From assembly GCA_937872515.1 (NCBI GenBank), contig CALMSX010000083.1, positions 160,937 through 224,936 of the forward strand: a stretch of 64,000 nt of DNA, in the 5' to 3' direction. This document shows positions 18,317 to 29,452 of this stretch, one piece after another (position 1 is the stretch's first letter; every line of letters starts with the position of its first letter). Position numbers and translations under genes: made by a program. Source of the DNA: an uncultured Bacteroidota bacterium. GTDB taxonomy: Bacteria; Bacteroidota; Bacteroidia; Chitinophagales; Saprospiraceae. The notes under the pieces are model-generated. The model ran no database searches. It worked only from the letters and a program-made list of their open reading frames with translations, and was not told where the DNA came from.

Positions 18317-19363
18317 ATGGAATTAGAAAAGAGAGAATTCAGAGACAAAATCCAGTCAGCGCTTAAAACCCTCAAACAATATCAGAATCCCAGTTACTCC
18401 AAGGCTACTATTCAGTTGCTTAATTCATTTGGGCCTTATATCCTGTTGTGGATATTGATGTACAATTTGTGGGACTACAGCAAGGCATTGGTCGTATTAC
18501 TTGGAATTTTGAATGCATTTTTTTTAGTGCGCATATTTATCATACAGCATGATTGCGGACATAATTCTTTTGTTAGTTCAAGGCACATGCGCAATATAGT
18601 CGGCTATGTCTGCAGTTTATTCAGCGCCATACCCTATAAATACTGGGCTACCTCACACCATTTCCATCACAACCATAATGGGATGCTGGAGGTGAGAGAC
18701 ATTGGTGATTTGGATACCCTGACAGTGCAGGAGTTTGCAGCATTGACAAAGTTTCAGCGATTTTGGTACAGAGTCTACAGGTCCCCAATTGTGATGTTTG
18801 GTATCATTCCTATTTACTATGTTTTGATCCATAACAGACTTGCTCTGATAAAAATGCCGGAATTCAAAAAATTGAAGTGGAGCCTCACATTCAACAACGT
18901 TTTGTTGATTGGTGGTGTAACGCTTTTGTGTCTTCTGTTAGATTGGAAAAAGGTATTGTTCGTTCATTTTATTACACTTTTTTTATTTGCGATTGTAGCC
19001 ATCTGGTTCTTCTACATACAACACCAGCATGAAAAAGGATATAAGCATTGGAAAGCAAGATGGGAGTTTATTTATGCCGCTGTAAAGGGCAGCAGCTACT
19101 ATAAATTGCCTGGTATCTTCAATTGGTTTACAGGCAACATTGCCATCCACCATATTCACCACCTCAATCCGGCGATTCCCAATTATAACCTGAAAAAAAG
19201 TGTTGACGCCATTCCATGGATCAATCAGTATACTACAGAAATTACTTTTTGGGAGAGTTTAAAGTTAGCTACACATAAACTTTGGGATGAGAGTTCAGAA
19301 CGCATGATTACCTTCAAAGAATATTATCAGATGGAAAAAAATGGCTTGATCAAGCTAGCTTAA
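18317..19363 (+). CDS. Fatty acid desaturase, membrane di-iron
   Basis: Integral membrane desaturase (348 residues) with the three histidine boxes that bind two irons: HDCGH (78-82), HHFHH (114-118) and HHIHH around residue 280. Hydrophobic segments lie between them. The pattern resembles DesA/delta-12-type acyl-lipid desaturases, but substrate and position of the double bond cannot be read. Start chosen at ATG 18317 from the promoter position. The next gene begins 3 nt after the stop. An inverted repeat overlaps the promoter, suggesting regulation, plausibly by temperature or lipid status (inference). Confidence 0.9.
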   Translation: MELEKREFRDKIQSALKTLKQYQNPSYSKATIQLLNSFGPYILLWILMYNLWDYSKALVVLLGILNAFFLVRIFIIQHDCGHNSFVSSRHMRNIVGYVCSLFSAIPYKYWATSHHFHHNHNGMLEVRDIGDLDTLTVQEFAALTKFQRFWYRVYRSPIVMFGIIPIYYVLIHNRLALIKMPEFKKLKWSLTFNNVLLIGGVTLLCLLLDWKKVLFVHFITLFLFAIVAIWFFYIQHQHEKGYKHWKARWEFIYAAVKGSSYYKLPGIFNWFTGNIAIHHIHHLNPAIPNYNLKKSVDAIPWINQYTTEITFWESLKLATHKLWDESSERMITFKEYYQMEKNGLIKLA

Positions 19364-19366
19364 TAA

Positions 19367-20215
19367 ATGGCCAGGGTAACGGTAATCAACACAGGTTTTT
19401 TTAAGTTAGATGGCGGCGCCATGTTTGGGGTTGTTCCAAAATCCATGTGGTCAAAGCTCAACCCGCCTGATGACAATAATATGTGCACTTGGGCCATGCG
19501 TTGTCTCTTGGTGGAAGAAGGTGACAGAAAAATATTAATCGACACCGGAATTGGTAACAAACAAAGTGAAAAATTCAGAAGTCACTTTAGCCCTACCAAT
19601 ATCATTGATTTTAAAAGCGATCTCGACTATTATGGTTTTGACGCATCAGAAATAACCGATGTAATATTAACCCATTTTCACTTTGACCATGCTGGCGGAG
19701 TGTTATCCCTTGATAACAAAGGTCAAATCGTTCCTACTTTTCCCAATGCAAAAGTATGGTCCAATGACTACCACCTGGATTGGGCACTACACCCCAACGA
19801 AAGAGAACGTGCATCCTTCTTAACTGAAAATATCCAGCCTTTACTCGATTTCAATATTTTGAACTTAGTCGAATTGGGTGAAAATGTAAAATTTTCTGAG
19901 ACCATAACACTTGACTTTGTATATGGCCATACCGGAGCCATGATGCTACCTACCATTCAATTGGCTACAGGTAAAAAAATAATTTTCTGTGCAGATTTAT
20001 TGCCGTCTAGTTTTCATGTAGGCTTACCTTATATTATGGCTTATGATGTCCAACCCCTGGTGACCTTGAAAGAAAAAGAAGAACTGTTTGACAAGGCCTG
20101 TGATGGAAAAACTTATTTGTTTACAGAGCACGACCCATTTACCAATTACATTAGTGTAGAAAGAAGTGACTCAGGAAAAGTTGTCATTAAAGAGCGAACG
20201 GATATTCTTGACTAA
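19367..20215 (+). CDS. MBL-fold metallo-hydrolase
   Basis: Metallo-beta-lactamase-fold enzyme of 282 residues. The zinc-binding THFHFDHAGG motif is near residue 105, a GHTGAMM histidine follows near 190, an FCADLLPS aspartate near 210 and a late TEHDP histidine near 250. This spacing fits the lactonase/YtnP-like subgroup more than glyoxalase II. The substrate is unknown. It is coupled to the desaturase gene (3-nt gap) and ends 8 bp from the convergent tamB stop. Confidence 0.85.
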   Translation: MARVTVINTGFFKLDGGAMFGVVPKSMWSKLNPPDDNNMCTWAMRCLLVEEGDRKILIDTGIGNKQSEKFRSHFSPTNIIDFKSDLDYYGFDASEITDVILTHFHFDHAGGVLSLDNKGQIVPTFPNAKVWSNDYHLDWALHPNERERASFLTENIQPLLDFNILNLVELGENVKFSETITLDFVYGHTGAMMLPTIQLATGKKIIFCADLLPSSFHVGLPYIMAYDVQPLVTLKEKEELFDKACDGKTYLFTEHDPFTNYISVERSDSGKVVIKERTDILD

Positions 20216-20223
20216 AGGTGTTA

Positions 20224-23200
20224 TTATTTCTGTTTTTCCAACAGTTTCTTAAATCCATCTGATAATTTGGTTCGGGTTTCTACCATAGAACCAAATTCAT
20301 TTTTATACCTCAATCCCAGCCCAAACTTCTGCCTTCTACTGGTCAAGCTGATTTCATCCAGGTCATATTTACCGTATAATTTTAAATTCAGCTGCCTGTC
20401 TTTGGTCAGAGCATATTCAATAAAAAATTCAGGAACAATGTAATTGTTGAGGTTTATGATTGAATTTTGCCTCACATAGTTGCCTCCCACATTGATGGAC
20501 AACCTTTCATCCAAAAATCTAAACTTGTTTTTAAGTTTGACTTCAATTTCAGTTGGCAGCAGAGAGTTATTACCGGTTACACTTTGAAAGGTAGAATTGT
20601 TGCGAAGGTCGATATCGAAATCAATGCCTGAAATCAAACCATTGTCCTCCAGTGCTTCATTGACCAATCCTGTCACAAACATTGACAACTGACTACTTAC
20701 AAATTCGCTTAATGTACTAATACCGGCGCTTTGGATAAAGTTATTGTTCGTAACCACGTCTGAGATGGTATTGGAAGGAATAAATGAGTTAAAAACAATA
20801 AGGCCAAATACCTGGCTATTGTAATCAGATTCATTGTTTCTGAGTAATCTGATTTTACTATCTGTATAACTCTTTAACTCACCGGTGAGATTAGGAAATT
20901 CGAAATCAAATTTAACCGATGGATTAAACAAGGTATTGCCCAAGATTAATTTTAGATTAACAGCAGTAGAAACTGCAGCAGCATTAACCAATTGGTCTGT
21001 AACCAGGTATTCGGTCAAAAATGATGTAAGTGGGGTCTTTACAGCATAATCTGCTTCAATGTTGAGAGTTGCGTTGATAGGATTACCGGTCCATCGGATG
21101 GTGCCTCCCTCTCTAACAAGGAAGGGTTTGTTTACGAAATTGAACGCCGTAAAAAGGTAATTACCCCTGGCTATCGTATAGACTCCAAACATGTCAAATT
21201 CGCCCTTATTGGACATAGAGATTCGAAGATTGCCATTGCCCACCCCAGTTATGATGTCATTTTTAAATTCATCAAAAATCATGTTGACAACCGCATCCTG
21301 GGTCATGGTAAGGTTCATTTCAATCGAAATACCTTCTACTTTTACATCCTGACTTATAGAGAGGCTATCTTCATTTTGAGCTAAAAATTTTTCTTTGTCA
21401 ATGAAGGAAATAAAACTTTGATCTGTAGAAGTACGCGATTCACGTATAGGTATATTAATCACGGTCCCTGGCTTGGTAATGGCATTAATCACCATTCTCG
21501 GCGTATTGACTGAACCGCTAAAATCTACGGACACTTGTCCTCTCCCCAGGCCATAGTAAACCGGATTGTCAAATTTAGAAGTATTGATGGCAATAACATT
21601 GTCTCCTCTGATACTTGCATCCAGGTAAAAATCTTTAAACAGTTTGTGTGTAAGTCTGCCCTCAATAAAACCCGGATTTCCTTCGGAGTCGGTTAGTTTA
21701 GCACCGGTCAAATCGATATAACTCTCAGTAATTTCAAAATCCTGATTGTTAAAATAATACGTCTCCCCCAGATAAATGACTTCCAATTGGCCTGCGAATG
21801 CTTTGCCCTTGCCATCAATTTTAATATCTGGAAGTTTGCCATTTATGTCTGCGTCTATGTCTACATAGCCTTTTACATCCCGAATGCCTGCTTTTAGAAT
21901 ATATTCCAAAAACTTAAGTGACACTTTTTTACCTTTTACCTCAGCATCGAGTCTTTTAGTATCAAAATTGTATTCACCATTTAATTTCAGGGCCATGCCA
22001 TCTGTTGCCCTGCTAAGGGATAACAGTACTTCCATGGGTTTACCTTCTTCCTTGCCAACATCGATTGTCAATTCGCCATACGAGTCATTGTTCATCAATA
22101 AGGAAGGAATGTGGACAGTACCCGTAATACTGGGTGAAGCGTTGAATATATCACTCACTTTTAAGGTGCTGTTGAGTTCACCTCCCATTAATATTTTATC
22201 GTATTTGATAATGGGATTAATCGATGCAACATCAAGTTTAACCACATTAACAGCCAAACCTTTATTCATGATGTCTCCTATTTCCAGCAAACGCACCCCA
22301 TCTGTAATGGTAACGTTTTCCAAATCGATAAATTTGTTTCCGAATGAAAATTTGGATTCATTGTTGATTTTCCATCTTTTTTGAAAAAGCCTGATATCAT
22401 TGTCAGTTATTGAAACTGTGTAGCCCTTTTCATGTGGACTCAACGTTCCTGTAAGCTGAAGATTTTGGATTGAGTCTACTATTTTGGAAGCATCAATTTT
22501 AAATTGAACGTCATTTCCTGACATTACAGACTGAACTTCAATGGCATTCAATTTTTTACCGGATACAACAGCGCTATCCAAATGTAAGAGGAAATCACCG
22601 GTTGTCCCCGTATTGTTGGCCATCAGTTGGACGTTATGAAACACCAAATCATTCACTTTGAGCAATGGAAGATTAGAAACAAAAGAGAGTTCCTTTCTAT
22701 CCGTATTAACCGCTCCTTTTGCCTTAAAATGATAAAGGTCCAGATTTTTAAGTCCTATCAGGCCAAACAATTTTCTGGCCTCAAACAACTCTGCATCAAA
22801 TGTAAAATTTTGGGTATTTTGAAGAGCTGTGGCTTTCAGACCAAGCGTTCTGGTATGATAAGGAAAATTACTTTTAACTAAATATTGAATATCCTCAACT
22901 ACCGTATTCAGGTTATATATTCCTTGTAAATTGAGGTTGACAATTTCAGAACTAAAATCAAGTTTTCTGTTTTTCCCCTTGGTTTGTTCGGCAATAAAGG
23001 TCACTTTTCCGAGATCGTACAAAGTATCATTTCTCATTATGCGTACACTATCTCCGGTGATTTTTCCAAGAAGAGAGTTGAGTGTATTGCCTTCCCCCTG
23101 AATTACCAGATGACCTGCTATCTTGCTGATATCTTTTGAAAGGTTCAACGCCTGGAGGTTGAGATTTTTTACATTAGCGTCGAAGTTAAAGTTGGGCAAC

Positions 23201-25041
23201 TGCCTATCGAAGGCCAAACTTCCATTAAAATTAAAATCAATGTTTTTATCAGCAGAAATGAGACTTCCATTAAAAGCATTGGATGCCAGACTTCCTTTGA
23301 TTTTTATTTTGTTGTAGTTGTAATTTTTAAACTCAAGCCTATCTACTTCCGCCTCCAGTTCTGCTTTTGCATTTTTAAATATGAGGCTTTCTCCATCCTT
23401 GATTTTGGCTTTGAATGATACTTTGCCAAAATCCGCATTATTGCTCCATTTGCCAAGATTAAAATCAGTAAGAACCAAATTGCCCGCATACCTGGCTTTG
23501 TCATTTCCTTTTTTGACATCGAGACGCAAGTCAAGATCGGCATGGCCTATTTCCGTGTTCAATTTTCCAAAGGCCACAAAATCATTGAGGTAGCCATCAA
23601 AATTACCGTTAAAATCAACCCTGCCCAGCTGATAAAAATTAGCAGGTGGGTTGAAGCCGGGAATGACATCTCCAATAAATGAAATATTTGTCACCAGTTT
23701 TTGAACCCTAAGGTTCAGCAACATTTCTCCGGGATCCTGAAGATTGCGGGCTCCAAAATCACCGGCAAAAAATAATTTATCCTCTAATCTCACGGTTAAC
23801 CCAGATCCCTTGATATTGGCTAGCCTTCCTTTTAGTTTACCGTCCAATTCCAACGACTTGTTGCTATAAGAGCGATAAAAATCAGTTTTGGCAAAAGCAG
23901 GAATGAAATATCCCAATTCTTTGAGTGATACTAAGCCCTCAGAAAAATCAGCATCAATAAATACTTTATTTGCAAAATCGGCAAATGACTCAATGCCTTT
24001 ATATTTCAAAACCACTTTATTACCCAAGGTAGAATTTCCTGTTTTGATGTAAAACTCTTCTAATGACAACATCTGATGGTTGATGATCAAAGAAGGAACT
24101 GCCATTTTTTGAAGCACAAATCCTGAAGGAGATTCAAAAGCAATATTATTAATCCTGGCATATATATCGTCTATACCCCCAAATGAAAGGTTATCGATGT
24201 CGAGATTGATGTGATGAAAAGCAATGTGTTCAGGATTGAAAAGAAAGGCTTCTTTGCCTGTTGATTGTAGCCGTTTGTCTAAATTGACAATACCGTCAAG
24301 TATATTTAGGGCCTTGATGGTAACGCAAAGTTGTTCAGAGTTCGACCCTTTGGTTTTTTCATTTTTAGCCAAAGGTGAACTTTCTGTGCCAAAATCCAGT
24401 CTTTGAAACTCAGGTTTAATGAGGTTTAAGTCCCCTACATCAAAAATCAGGTTTTTAATATCAAAACGTTTAAAGTTGATCTTTCCTTCTTCCAATCTGG
24501 CAATCAGGTTGACTTGACGGGGTTCGTCCAGTAGAGAAAAATTCAATTTTTTGACATAAAATTCTTTCAGGTTAATAACGATGGGGTCTTTACTTCCAGA
24601 ACTGGATGAAGAGGATAATTTTTCCAGCAATTTTAAAAGATTAATTTTGCCATCCGTCGGGTCCACTTCCACAGAAATTCTTGGATTGTAAAGGGAGATG
24701 CTACTGATTTCAAGTCTTTTTCTAAAAAGTGAAAACAAATTTTTTGAAAGGTTAACCTCTAATTTGTCCACTGCCAGGAGGGTGTCGCCATCGGTTTGTT
24801 GAATGGCAAAATCAGCCAAACTTACTCCTTTAAATATGCTCAAGTCGATTCTGGAAAGGCTCACTTTGGCTTCAATCTTATCGGAAAGATAATTTGTCAC
24901 CTTACCAGAGGCCCATTGCTGAACTACTGGAATATGAAGCACGGCTGTCAATAAAACTGGAAAAAGTAAAATAAAAATAACAAGCCATGCCAACCATCGA
25001 CCAGCTTTTTTCCAAATATTTTTCGCTTTTTCTTGAGTCAT
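20224..25041 (-). CDS. tamB: TamB-like translocation/assembly module protein (DUF490)
   Basis: Protein of 1605 residues with an N-terminal inner-membrane anchor (LAWLVIFILLFPVLLTAVLH, about residues 17-36). A long, repetitive beta-rich body with AsmA-like features follows (SRIDLSIFKGVSLADFAI). A C-terminal TamB domain lies from about residue 1230 (GNGNLRISMSNKGEFDMFG, ARGNYLFTAFNFVNKPF, IEADYAVKTPL). Such proteins bridge the periplasm and move lipids or help outer-membrane protein assembly; in Bacteroidota the outer-membrane partner is usually a BamA-family protein. It is monocistronic here and divergent from the acyl-CoA dehydrogenase gene. Confidence 0.9.
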   Translation of the reverse strand: MTQEKAKNIWKKAGRWLAWLVIFILLFPVLLTAVLHIPVVQQWASGKVTNYLSDKIEAKVSLSRIDLSIFKGVSLADFAIQQTDGDTLLAVDKLEVNLSKNLFSLFRKRLEISSISLYNPRISVEVDPTDGKINLLKLLEKLSSSSSSGSKDPIVINLKEFYVKKLNFSLLDEPRQVNLIARLEEGKINFKRFDIKNLIFDVGDLNLIKPEFQRLDFGTESSPLAKNEKTKGSNSEQLCVTIKALNILDGIVNLDKRLQSTGKEAFLFNPEHIAFHHINLDIDNLSFGGIDDIYARINNIAFESPSGFVLQKMAVPSLIINHQMLSLEEFYIKTGNSTLGNKVVLKYKGIESFADFANKVFIDADFSEGLVSLKELGYFIPAFAKTDFYRSYSNKSLELDGKLKGRLANIKGSGLTVRLEDKLFFAGDFGARNLQDPGEMLLNLRVQKLVTNISFIGDVIPGFNPPANFYQLGRVDFNGNFDGYLNDFVAFGKLNTEIGHADLDLRLDVKKGNDKARYAGNLVLTDFNLGKWSNNADFGKVSFKAKIKDGESLIFKNAKAELEAEVDRLEFKNYNYNKIKIKGSLASNAFNGSLISADKNIDFNFNGSLAFDRQLPNFNFDANVKNLNLQALNLSKDISKIAGHLVIQGEGNTLNSLLGKITGDSVRIMRNDTLYDLGKVTFIAEQTKGKNRKLDFSSEIVNLNLQGIYNLNTVVEDIQYLVKSNFPYHTRTLGLKATALQNTQNFTFDAELFEARKLFGLIGLKNLDLYHFKAKGAVNTDRKELSFVSNLPLLKVNDLVFHNVQLMANNTGTTGDFLLHLDSAVVSGKKLNAIEVQSVMSGNDVQFKIDASKIVDSIQNLQLTGTLSPHEKGYTVSITDNDIRLFQKRWKINNESKFSFGNKFIDLENVTITDGVRLLEIGDIMNKGLAVNVVKLDVASINPIIKYDKILMGGELNSTLKVSDIFNASPSITGTVHIPSLLMNNDSYGELTIDVGKEEGKPMEVLLSLSRATDGMALKLNGEYNFDTKRLDAEVKGKKVSLKFLEYILKAGIRDVKGYVDIDADINGKLPDIKIDGKGKAFAGQLEVIYLGETYYFNNQDFEITESYIDLTGAKLTDSEGNPGFIEGRLTHKLFKDFYLDASIRGDNVIAINTSKFDNPVYYGLGRGQVSVDFSGSVNTPRMVINAITKPGTVINIPIRESRTSTDQSFISFIDKEKFLAQNEDSLSISQDVKVEGISIEMNLTMTQDAVVNMIFDEFKNDIITGVGNGNLRISMSNKGEFDMFGVYTIARGNYLFTAFNFVNKPFLVREGGTIRWTGNPINATLNIEADYAVKTPLTSFLTEYLVTDQLVNAAAVSTAVNLKLILGNTLFNPSVKFDFEFPNLTGELKSYTDSKIRLLRNNESDYNSQVFGLIVFNSFIPSNTISDVVTNNNFIQSAGISTLSEFVSSQLSMFVTGLVNEALEDNGLISGIDFDIDLRNNSTFQSVTGNNSLLPTEIEVKLKNKFRFLDERLSINVGGNYVRQNSIINLNNYIVPEFFIEYALTKDRQLNLKLYGKYDLDEISLTSRRQKFGLGLRYKNEFGSMVETRTKLSDGFKKLLEKQK

Positions 25042-25229
25042 TGCTTAGTTTATCACCCTATAAACCGAACGTAAAGATAGCCTTTTTTACCCTTAATTTT
25101 GTGTTAAATCCGGTGATTTGGCACCAATCAGGGCCTTTTACAGAAAAAATAGGATTGATTTGCTACCAGGTTTTGTGAAACCCATTAAAACACTTTTCTT
25201 TGCCCTGCGTTTAGGTAAAAAACTAATTT

Positions 25230-26369
25230 ATGTTTGAAAGTATTGAACACCTTGAAATCATTGAGCATTCGGCCTCAGAATTTGCAAAAAAGCACATCCT
25301 TCCTAATGTTATGGAATGGGACGAGGCTCAACATTTTCCCGTTGATTTGATGAGAGAATTGGGAAAGCAGGGTTTTCTAGGGGTGCTGGTGCCCCATCAA
25401 TATGGAGGCGCGGGTCTTGGATATCAGGAATATGTTAGCATATTAACAGAGATTGGAAAAGTCTGCGGATCCATTGGCTTGTCTGTAGCTGCACATAACA
25501 GCCTTTGTACAGGTCATATTCTTGCATTTGGAAATGAAGAGCAAAAACAAAAATACTTGCCTAAGCTGGCGTCTGGCGAACACATTGGTGCCTGGGGTTT
25601 AACGGAAGCCAACACCGGCAGCGATGCCATGAGGATGAAATGTGTAGCCACCGAAGATGGTGATTATTATATCTTGAATGGAACTAAAAACTGGATTACC
25701 CATGGTAAGTCGGGAGATATAGCAGTGGTCTTGGCCCGAACCGGCGACCTTTTGGATTCAAGAGGCATCACCTCATTTATTGTTGAAAGAGAAACGCCGG
25801 GCTTTAAAGCGGGCAAAAAGGAAAATAAATTAGGGATGAGGGCTTCTGAGACAGCAGAGCTTATTTTTGAAGATTGCAGGGTTCATAAAAGCCAGGTACT
25901 GGGACAACCAGGTGACGGCTTCATTCAGGCCATGAAGGTTTTAGATGGTGGCAGAATTAGCATCGCCGCTTTGTCTTTGGGTATTGCCAAAGGTGCTTAT
26001 GAAGCTTCCATCAAATATGCCAAGGAGCGTGAACAATTTGGTCAGCCAATTGCCAATTTTCAGGCTATTTCCTTTAAGCTCGCGGACATGGCAACCAGAA
26101 TTCAGGCTGCTGAATTGTTGACGCGTAAAGCTGCAGAATTGAAGAACAAAGGTGAAAAAGTGACAGAAGCTGGCGCGATGGCCAAATATTATGCATCCGA
26201 AGTTTGTGTTTATGCCTCCAACGAAGCAGTACAAATTTTTGGAGGGTACGGCTATACAAAAGACTTTCCAGTAGAAAAATTCTATCGCGATTCTAAACTC
26301 TGTACGATTGGTGAAGGAACCAGCGAAATTCAAAAACTAGTTATTAGCAGATCTATTTTGAAAGGGTAA
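25230..26369 (+). CDS. Acyl-CoA dehydrogenase
   Basis: FAD enzyme for the first step of fatty acid beta-oxidation or branched-chain acyl-CoA catabolism. Seen are the FAD-binding WGLTEANTGSDA segment, the WITHGKSGDIAVVLART strand and AKEREQFGQPI. The terminal IGEGTSEIQ contains the likely catalytic Glu (about residue 361), in the short-chain/butyryl type position. Length 379. The exact acyl chain preference is not readable. Its stop codon directly abuts the convergent hscA stop. An imperfect -7 element (TTTCTTTGC, one mismatch) precedes it. Confidence 0.94.
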   Translation: MFESIEHLEIIEHSASEFAKKHILPNVMEWDEAQHFPVDLMRELGKQGFLGVLVPHQYGGAGLGYQEYVSILTEIGKVCGSIGLSVAAHNSLCTGHILAFGNEEQKQKYLPKLASGEHIGAWGLTEANTGSDAMRMKCVATEDGDYYILNGTKNWITHGKSGDIAVVLARTGDLLDSRGITSFIVERETPGFKAGKKENKLGMRASETAELIFEDCRVHKSQVLGQPGDGFIQAMKVLDGGRISIAALSLGIAKGAYEASIKYAKEREQFGQPIANFQAISFKLADMATRIQAAELLTRKAAELKNKGEKVTEAGAMAKYYASEVCVYASNEAVQIFGGYGYTKDFPVEKFYRDSKLCTIGEGTSEIQKLVISRSILKG

Positions 26370-28235
26370 TTATTCGACCTTTTTACCAGATAAAGCGGCA
26401 CCAAGAGCACTGTCCATTGCCCTGTGGGTAAATGGCAGTGCGTATTCATTGATTTCCTGGATGAGGGCCATGATGCTGTCTTTATTACCCGATTCTAACA
26501 ATAACTCCAGGTTCATTTTTCTTTCGGTAAGCCCGCCCAGTTCTTCTGCAGTCATCAAAGCCGTGTTAAGCGAAATAAATTTTTGAATAGAATCGATTAA
26601 TAATTTTCCTTCGTTTAATGCCTCAATACGTTGCTTTTCTTCCATATCATTTTTTGCATGGTGGATAGAATCCAAAAGCAATTTGGCCATTTCTTCATCA
26701 GAAATGCCGTAGGCAGATTTGATCACAACCTCCATCGAAGTTTCAGACCTTAGTTCACGAGCTTTTACCGTAAGAATACCATCCGCATCCAGGGCAAAGA
26801 CAACCTCTATCTTGGGAAGTCCAGCTGGCATTGGAGGGAGGTTGCTTAATATAAAAGCACCCAGCTTTCTATTGTGTTTAACCAGATCTCTTTCACCTTG
26901 ATAAACCGTAATAGCCAGATTCTTTTGGCCGTCTTTTGAAGTAGTATAATTTCTGCCAATTCGTGCTGGCACTTTGGTATTTCTGGGTACGATGACATCC
27001 ATCAAACCACCGAGGGTTTCAATTCCCAGTGAAAGGGGAGTTACATCCAAAAGCAACAGATCTTTTCTGTTTCCGGCCAGGATATCGGCCTGCACGGCTG
27101 CCCCCAAGGCTACTACTTCATCAGGATTGACATCGTCATGAACTGTGGCCTGAAAATATTGGGCCACCGCTTTTTTGACAGCGGGCACTCTGGTAGAGCC
27201 CCCCACCATGACTACATTGGAAATATCCGTTATTGAAATTCCCGCATCCCTCAATGCAGCAGCGGACAAATCAATTGTTTTATCAATAAGGGGTTGGAAA
27301 AGTTCCTCAGCCTCATTTTTAGAAAGTGCCAACGTAAGTCCATTCCACTGCCTGGTAAACTGGGTATTTTGAGATAAAAATATTTTTGCTTCTTCTGCAA
27401 TCCACTTAAGCTCATACCATTTTTCCAATGGCAATTGTTCCAAATCTTTCTGATGTTTATTCTTCCATTTTTCTGCTAACGCCAAATCAAAATCATCGCC
27501 ACCTAAAAAAGTATCACCTTTTGTAGATAAAACTTCAAATATGCCATTTTCAATGCGCAAAATGGAGATATCAAAAGTACCTCCTCCCAGATCATAGACA
27601 GCAATAGTCTCTTCTTTATTTCTGTCAAGTCCAAGTCCGTAAGCAAGGCTTGCCGCAGTAGGTTCATTAACGATGCGCAATACATCTAGGCCCGCCAACT
27701 TACCAGCGTCCCGTGTTGCTTGTCTTTGAGCATCATTAAAATAAGCCGGAACCGTGATTACTGCTCTATTAATTTTCCGGTCTAAAGCAGATTCTGCCTG
27801 TGTAACCAGCGATTTTAGAATATATGAACTTAACTCTACCGGAGTATAAAATCTATTGTTGACGTTCACTCTTACGAGGCCTTCGTCTTCAAAGTTTTCT
27901 AATAAAGTATACCCAAAGGTATTTTGGATCTCCTTCATGTCCTTATAGGATTTACCCATCAATCTTTTGATTGAATACAGGGTAGCTTTAGGGTCCTTTC
28001 CCATATGTAGTCTGGCCTCATTGCCCACAATGTAAGTGTTGTCCTCAAAAAAGTGGATAATGGAAGGTACCATGGTTTTTCCTGCTCCATCCCTGATGAT
28101 TTGTGGCTTGCCTTCACTGTCGGCAACTGCTATCAGACTATTGGTTGTTCCTAGGTCAATGCCAACAACCAGATCCTGTGATAATGGGGATAGTTGAGTC
28201 AAACTTCCCGTCTTAATGTCTATTGGAATTTTCAT
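26370..28235 (-). CDS. hscA: Hsp70-family chaperone, Fe-S assembly type
   Basis: Hsp70 protein of 621 residues with the phosphate-1 motif [17 protein letters not shown] and [16 protein letters not shown] substrate-binding domain ([20 protein letters not shown]) and helical lid follow. The N-terminal extension [17 protein letters not shown] before the ATPase domain and the shorter lid distinguish it from DnaK and match Bacteroidota proteins named HscA, which hand IscU-bound clusters to acceptors. No iscU, hscB or fdx gene adjoins it, so the Fe-S role is by family resemblance. It lies 44 bp after tsaD on the same strand. Confidence 0.85.
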   Translation of the reverse strand: MKIPIDIKTGSLTQLSPLSQDLVVGIDLGTTNSLIAVADSEGKPQIIRDGAGKTMVPSIIHFFEDNTYIVGNEARLHMGKDPKATLYSIKRLMGKSYKDMKEIQNTFGYTLLENFEDEGLVRVNVNNRFYTPVELSSYILKSLVTQAESALDRKINRAVITVPAYFNDAQRQATRDAGKLAGLDVLRIVNEPTAASLAYGLGLDRNKEETIAVYDLGGGTFDISILRIENGIFEVLSTKGDTFLGGDDFDLALAEKWKNKHQKDLEQLPLEKWYELKWIAEEAKIFLSQNTQFTRQWNGLTLALSKNEAEELFQPLIDKTIDLSAAALRDAGISITDISNVVMVGGSTRVPAVKKAVAQYFQATVHDDVNPDEVVALGAAVQADILAGNRKDLLLLDVTPLSLGIETLGGLMDVIVPRNTKVPARIGRNYTTSKDGQKNLAITVYQGERDLVKHNRKLGAFILSNLPPMPAGLPKIEVVFALDADGILTVKARELRSETSMEVVIKSAYGISDEEMAKLLLDSIHHAKNDMEEKQRIEALNEGKLLIDSIQKFISLNTALMTAEELGGLTERKMNLELLLESGNKDSIMALIQEINEYALPFTHRAMDSALGAALSGKKVE

Positions 28236-28279
28236 TTGTAATCAATAAGCAGAAACAAGACTGGTGGATAAAAGTTTAC

Positions 28280-29284
28280 TTAAGCCTCATCCATAGCCCA
28301 TCTGGGATCTGGAGAGGCTGCAAGATCTGAGAATTCACCTTCCTGAAGTTTAAACCAGGCAGCCATGGCTATCATTCCAGCATTGTCAGTACAATATTGA
28401 ACTTCAGGAACATACAGTTTCCAATCCAATTGATTGGCCATATTAAGTAAAGCTGTTCTCAGCCCTGAATTGGCAGCAACCCCACCGGCAATGGCAATTT
28501 CGGTGATTCCGGTTTGTATGGCCGCCTGTTTTAGTTTGCTCACCAGCATGTGGACAATGGCATTTTGGATTGAGGCGCACAAATTATCCAAGTTTTTATT
28601 AATAAATTCGGGGTCCTTCAATTTTTCTTTTTGAAGAAAATAGAGCACCGAAGTTTTGAAACCGCTGAAAGAAAAGTCAAGGCCGGGTAATTTTGTCTCA
28701 GAAAAAGAAAAAACGGGTTTGCCCAGGTTGGCTCTTCTGTCAATTTCTGGTCCTGCCGGATAGCCCAAACCCAACATCTTACCTGTTTTGTCAAAAGCTT
28801 CACCAGCTGCATCATCAATTGTCTGGCCCAGTATTTCCATTTTTGTTCCACTAATCACTTTTACAATTTGTGTGTGGCCTCCCGAAACAGTGAGGCATAA
28901 AAAGGGAAAATTGGGTTTGGGTTCATCAATAAAATGGGCCATAATATGGGCTTTCATGTGGTGCACGTCAATGAGTGGTTTGTTAAGAGCCAGCGCAAGG
29001 GCTTTGGCAAAACTAGCACCCACCAACAAACTTCCCAATAAGCCCGGACCCCTCGTATATGCAATAGCATCAAGTGTTTTTAACTGACAATCAGCTAATG
29101 ATAAGGCATGATTGACCACCGGTACAATATCGACATGGTGTTGTCTGGAAGCTACTTCAGGAACTACACCGCCATATCTTTCATGGATTTTCTGACTACT
29201 CGTAGTATTGGACATGACCTTACCATCTACCAATACAGCGGCAGAGGTATCATCGCAACTACTTTCTATGGCAAGAATGGTCAT
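28280..29284 (-). CDS. tsaD: tRNA N6-threonylcarbamoyladenosine transferase
   Basis: Kae1/Qri7/YgjD ATPase-fold protein that transfers the threonylcarbamoyl group to A37 of ANN-decoding tRNAs, acting with TsaB and TsaE. Signatures are ILAIESSCDDTSAAV at the N-terminus, a metal-site pair of histidines in HHMKAHIMAH, LCLTVSGGHTQIV, DKTGKMLGLGYPAGPEID and the terminal AGGVAANSGLR. Start at ATG 29284 (334 residues); the extra four upstream codons begin with TTG and lack support. tsaB and tsaE are not in the window. Confidence 0.95.
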   Translation of the reverse strand: MTILAIESSCDDTSAAVLVDGKVMSNTTSSQKIHERYGGVVPEVASRQHHVDIVPVVNHALSLADCQLKTLDAIAYTRGPGLLGSLLVGASFAKALALALNKPLIDVHHMKAHIMAHFIDEPKPNFPFLCLTVSGGHTQIVKVISGTKMEILGQTIDDAAGEAFDKTGKMLGLGYPAGPEIDRRANLGKPVFSFSETKLPGLDFSFSGFKTSVLYFLQKEKLKDPEFINKNLDNLCASIQNAIVHMLVSKLKQAAIQTGITEIAIAGGVAANSGLRTALLNMANQLDWKLYVPEVQYCTDNAGMIAMAAWFKLQEGEFSDLAASPDPRWAMDEA

Positions 29285-29452
29285 TTTATGATGCAAATAA
29301 AAACTTTAATTTTGTCATACACCAAGATTTCCTAAATTTACATCTTAATATTTCAACATTTTCTGTTAATTGGACGATACTTGTTGGGATTATTTTGAAA
29401 ATCAATTATTTAGGTAAATTATTAGTAACCTTAGAAAACAAATAAAATACTT

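Noticed and set aside
26370..28235. Calling the Hsp70 gene dnaK
   Set aside because: The N-terminal extension before the ATPase domain, short lid and overall length fit the HscA-like group better, although no isc genes adjoin.
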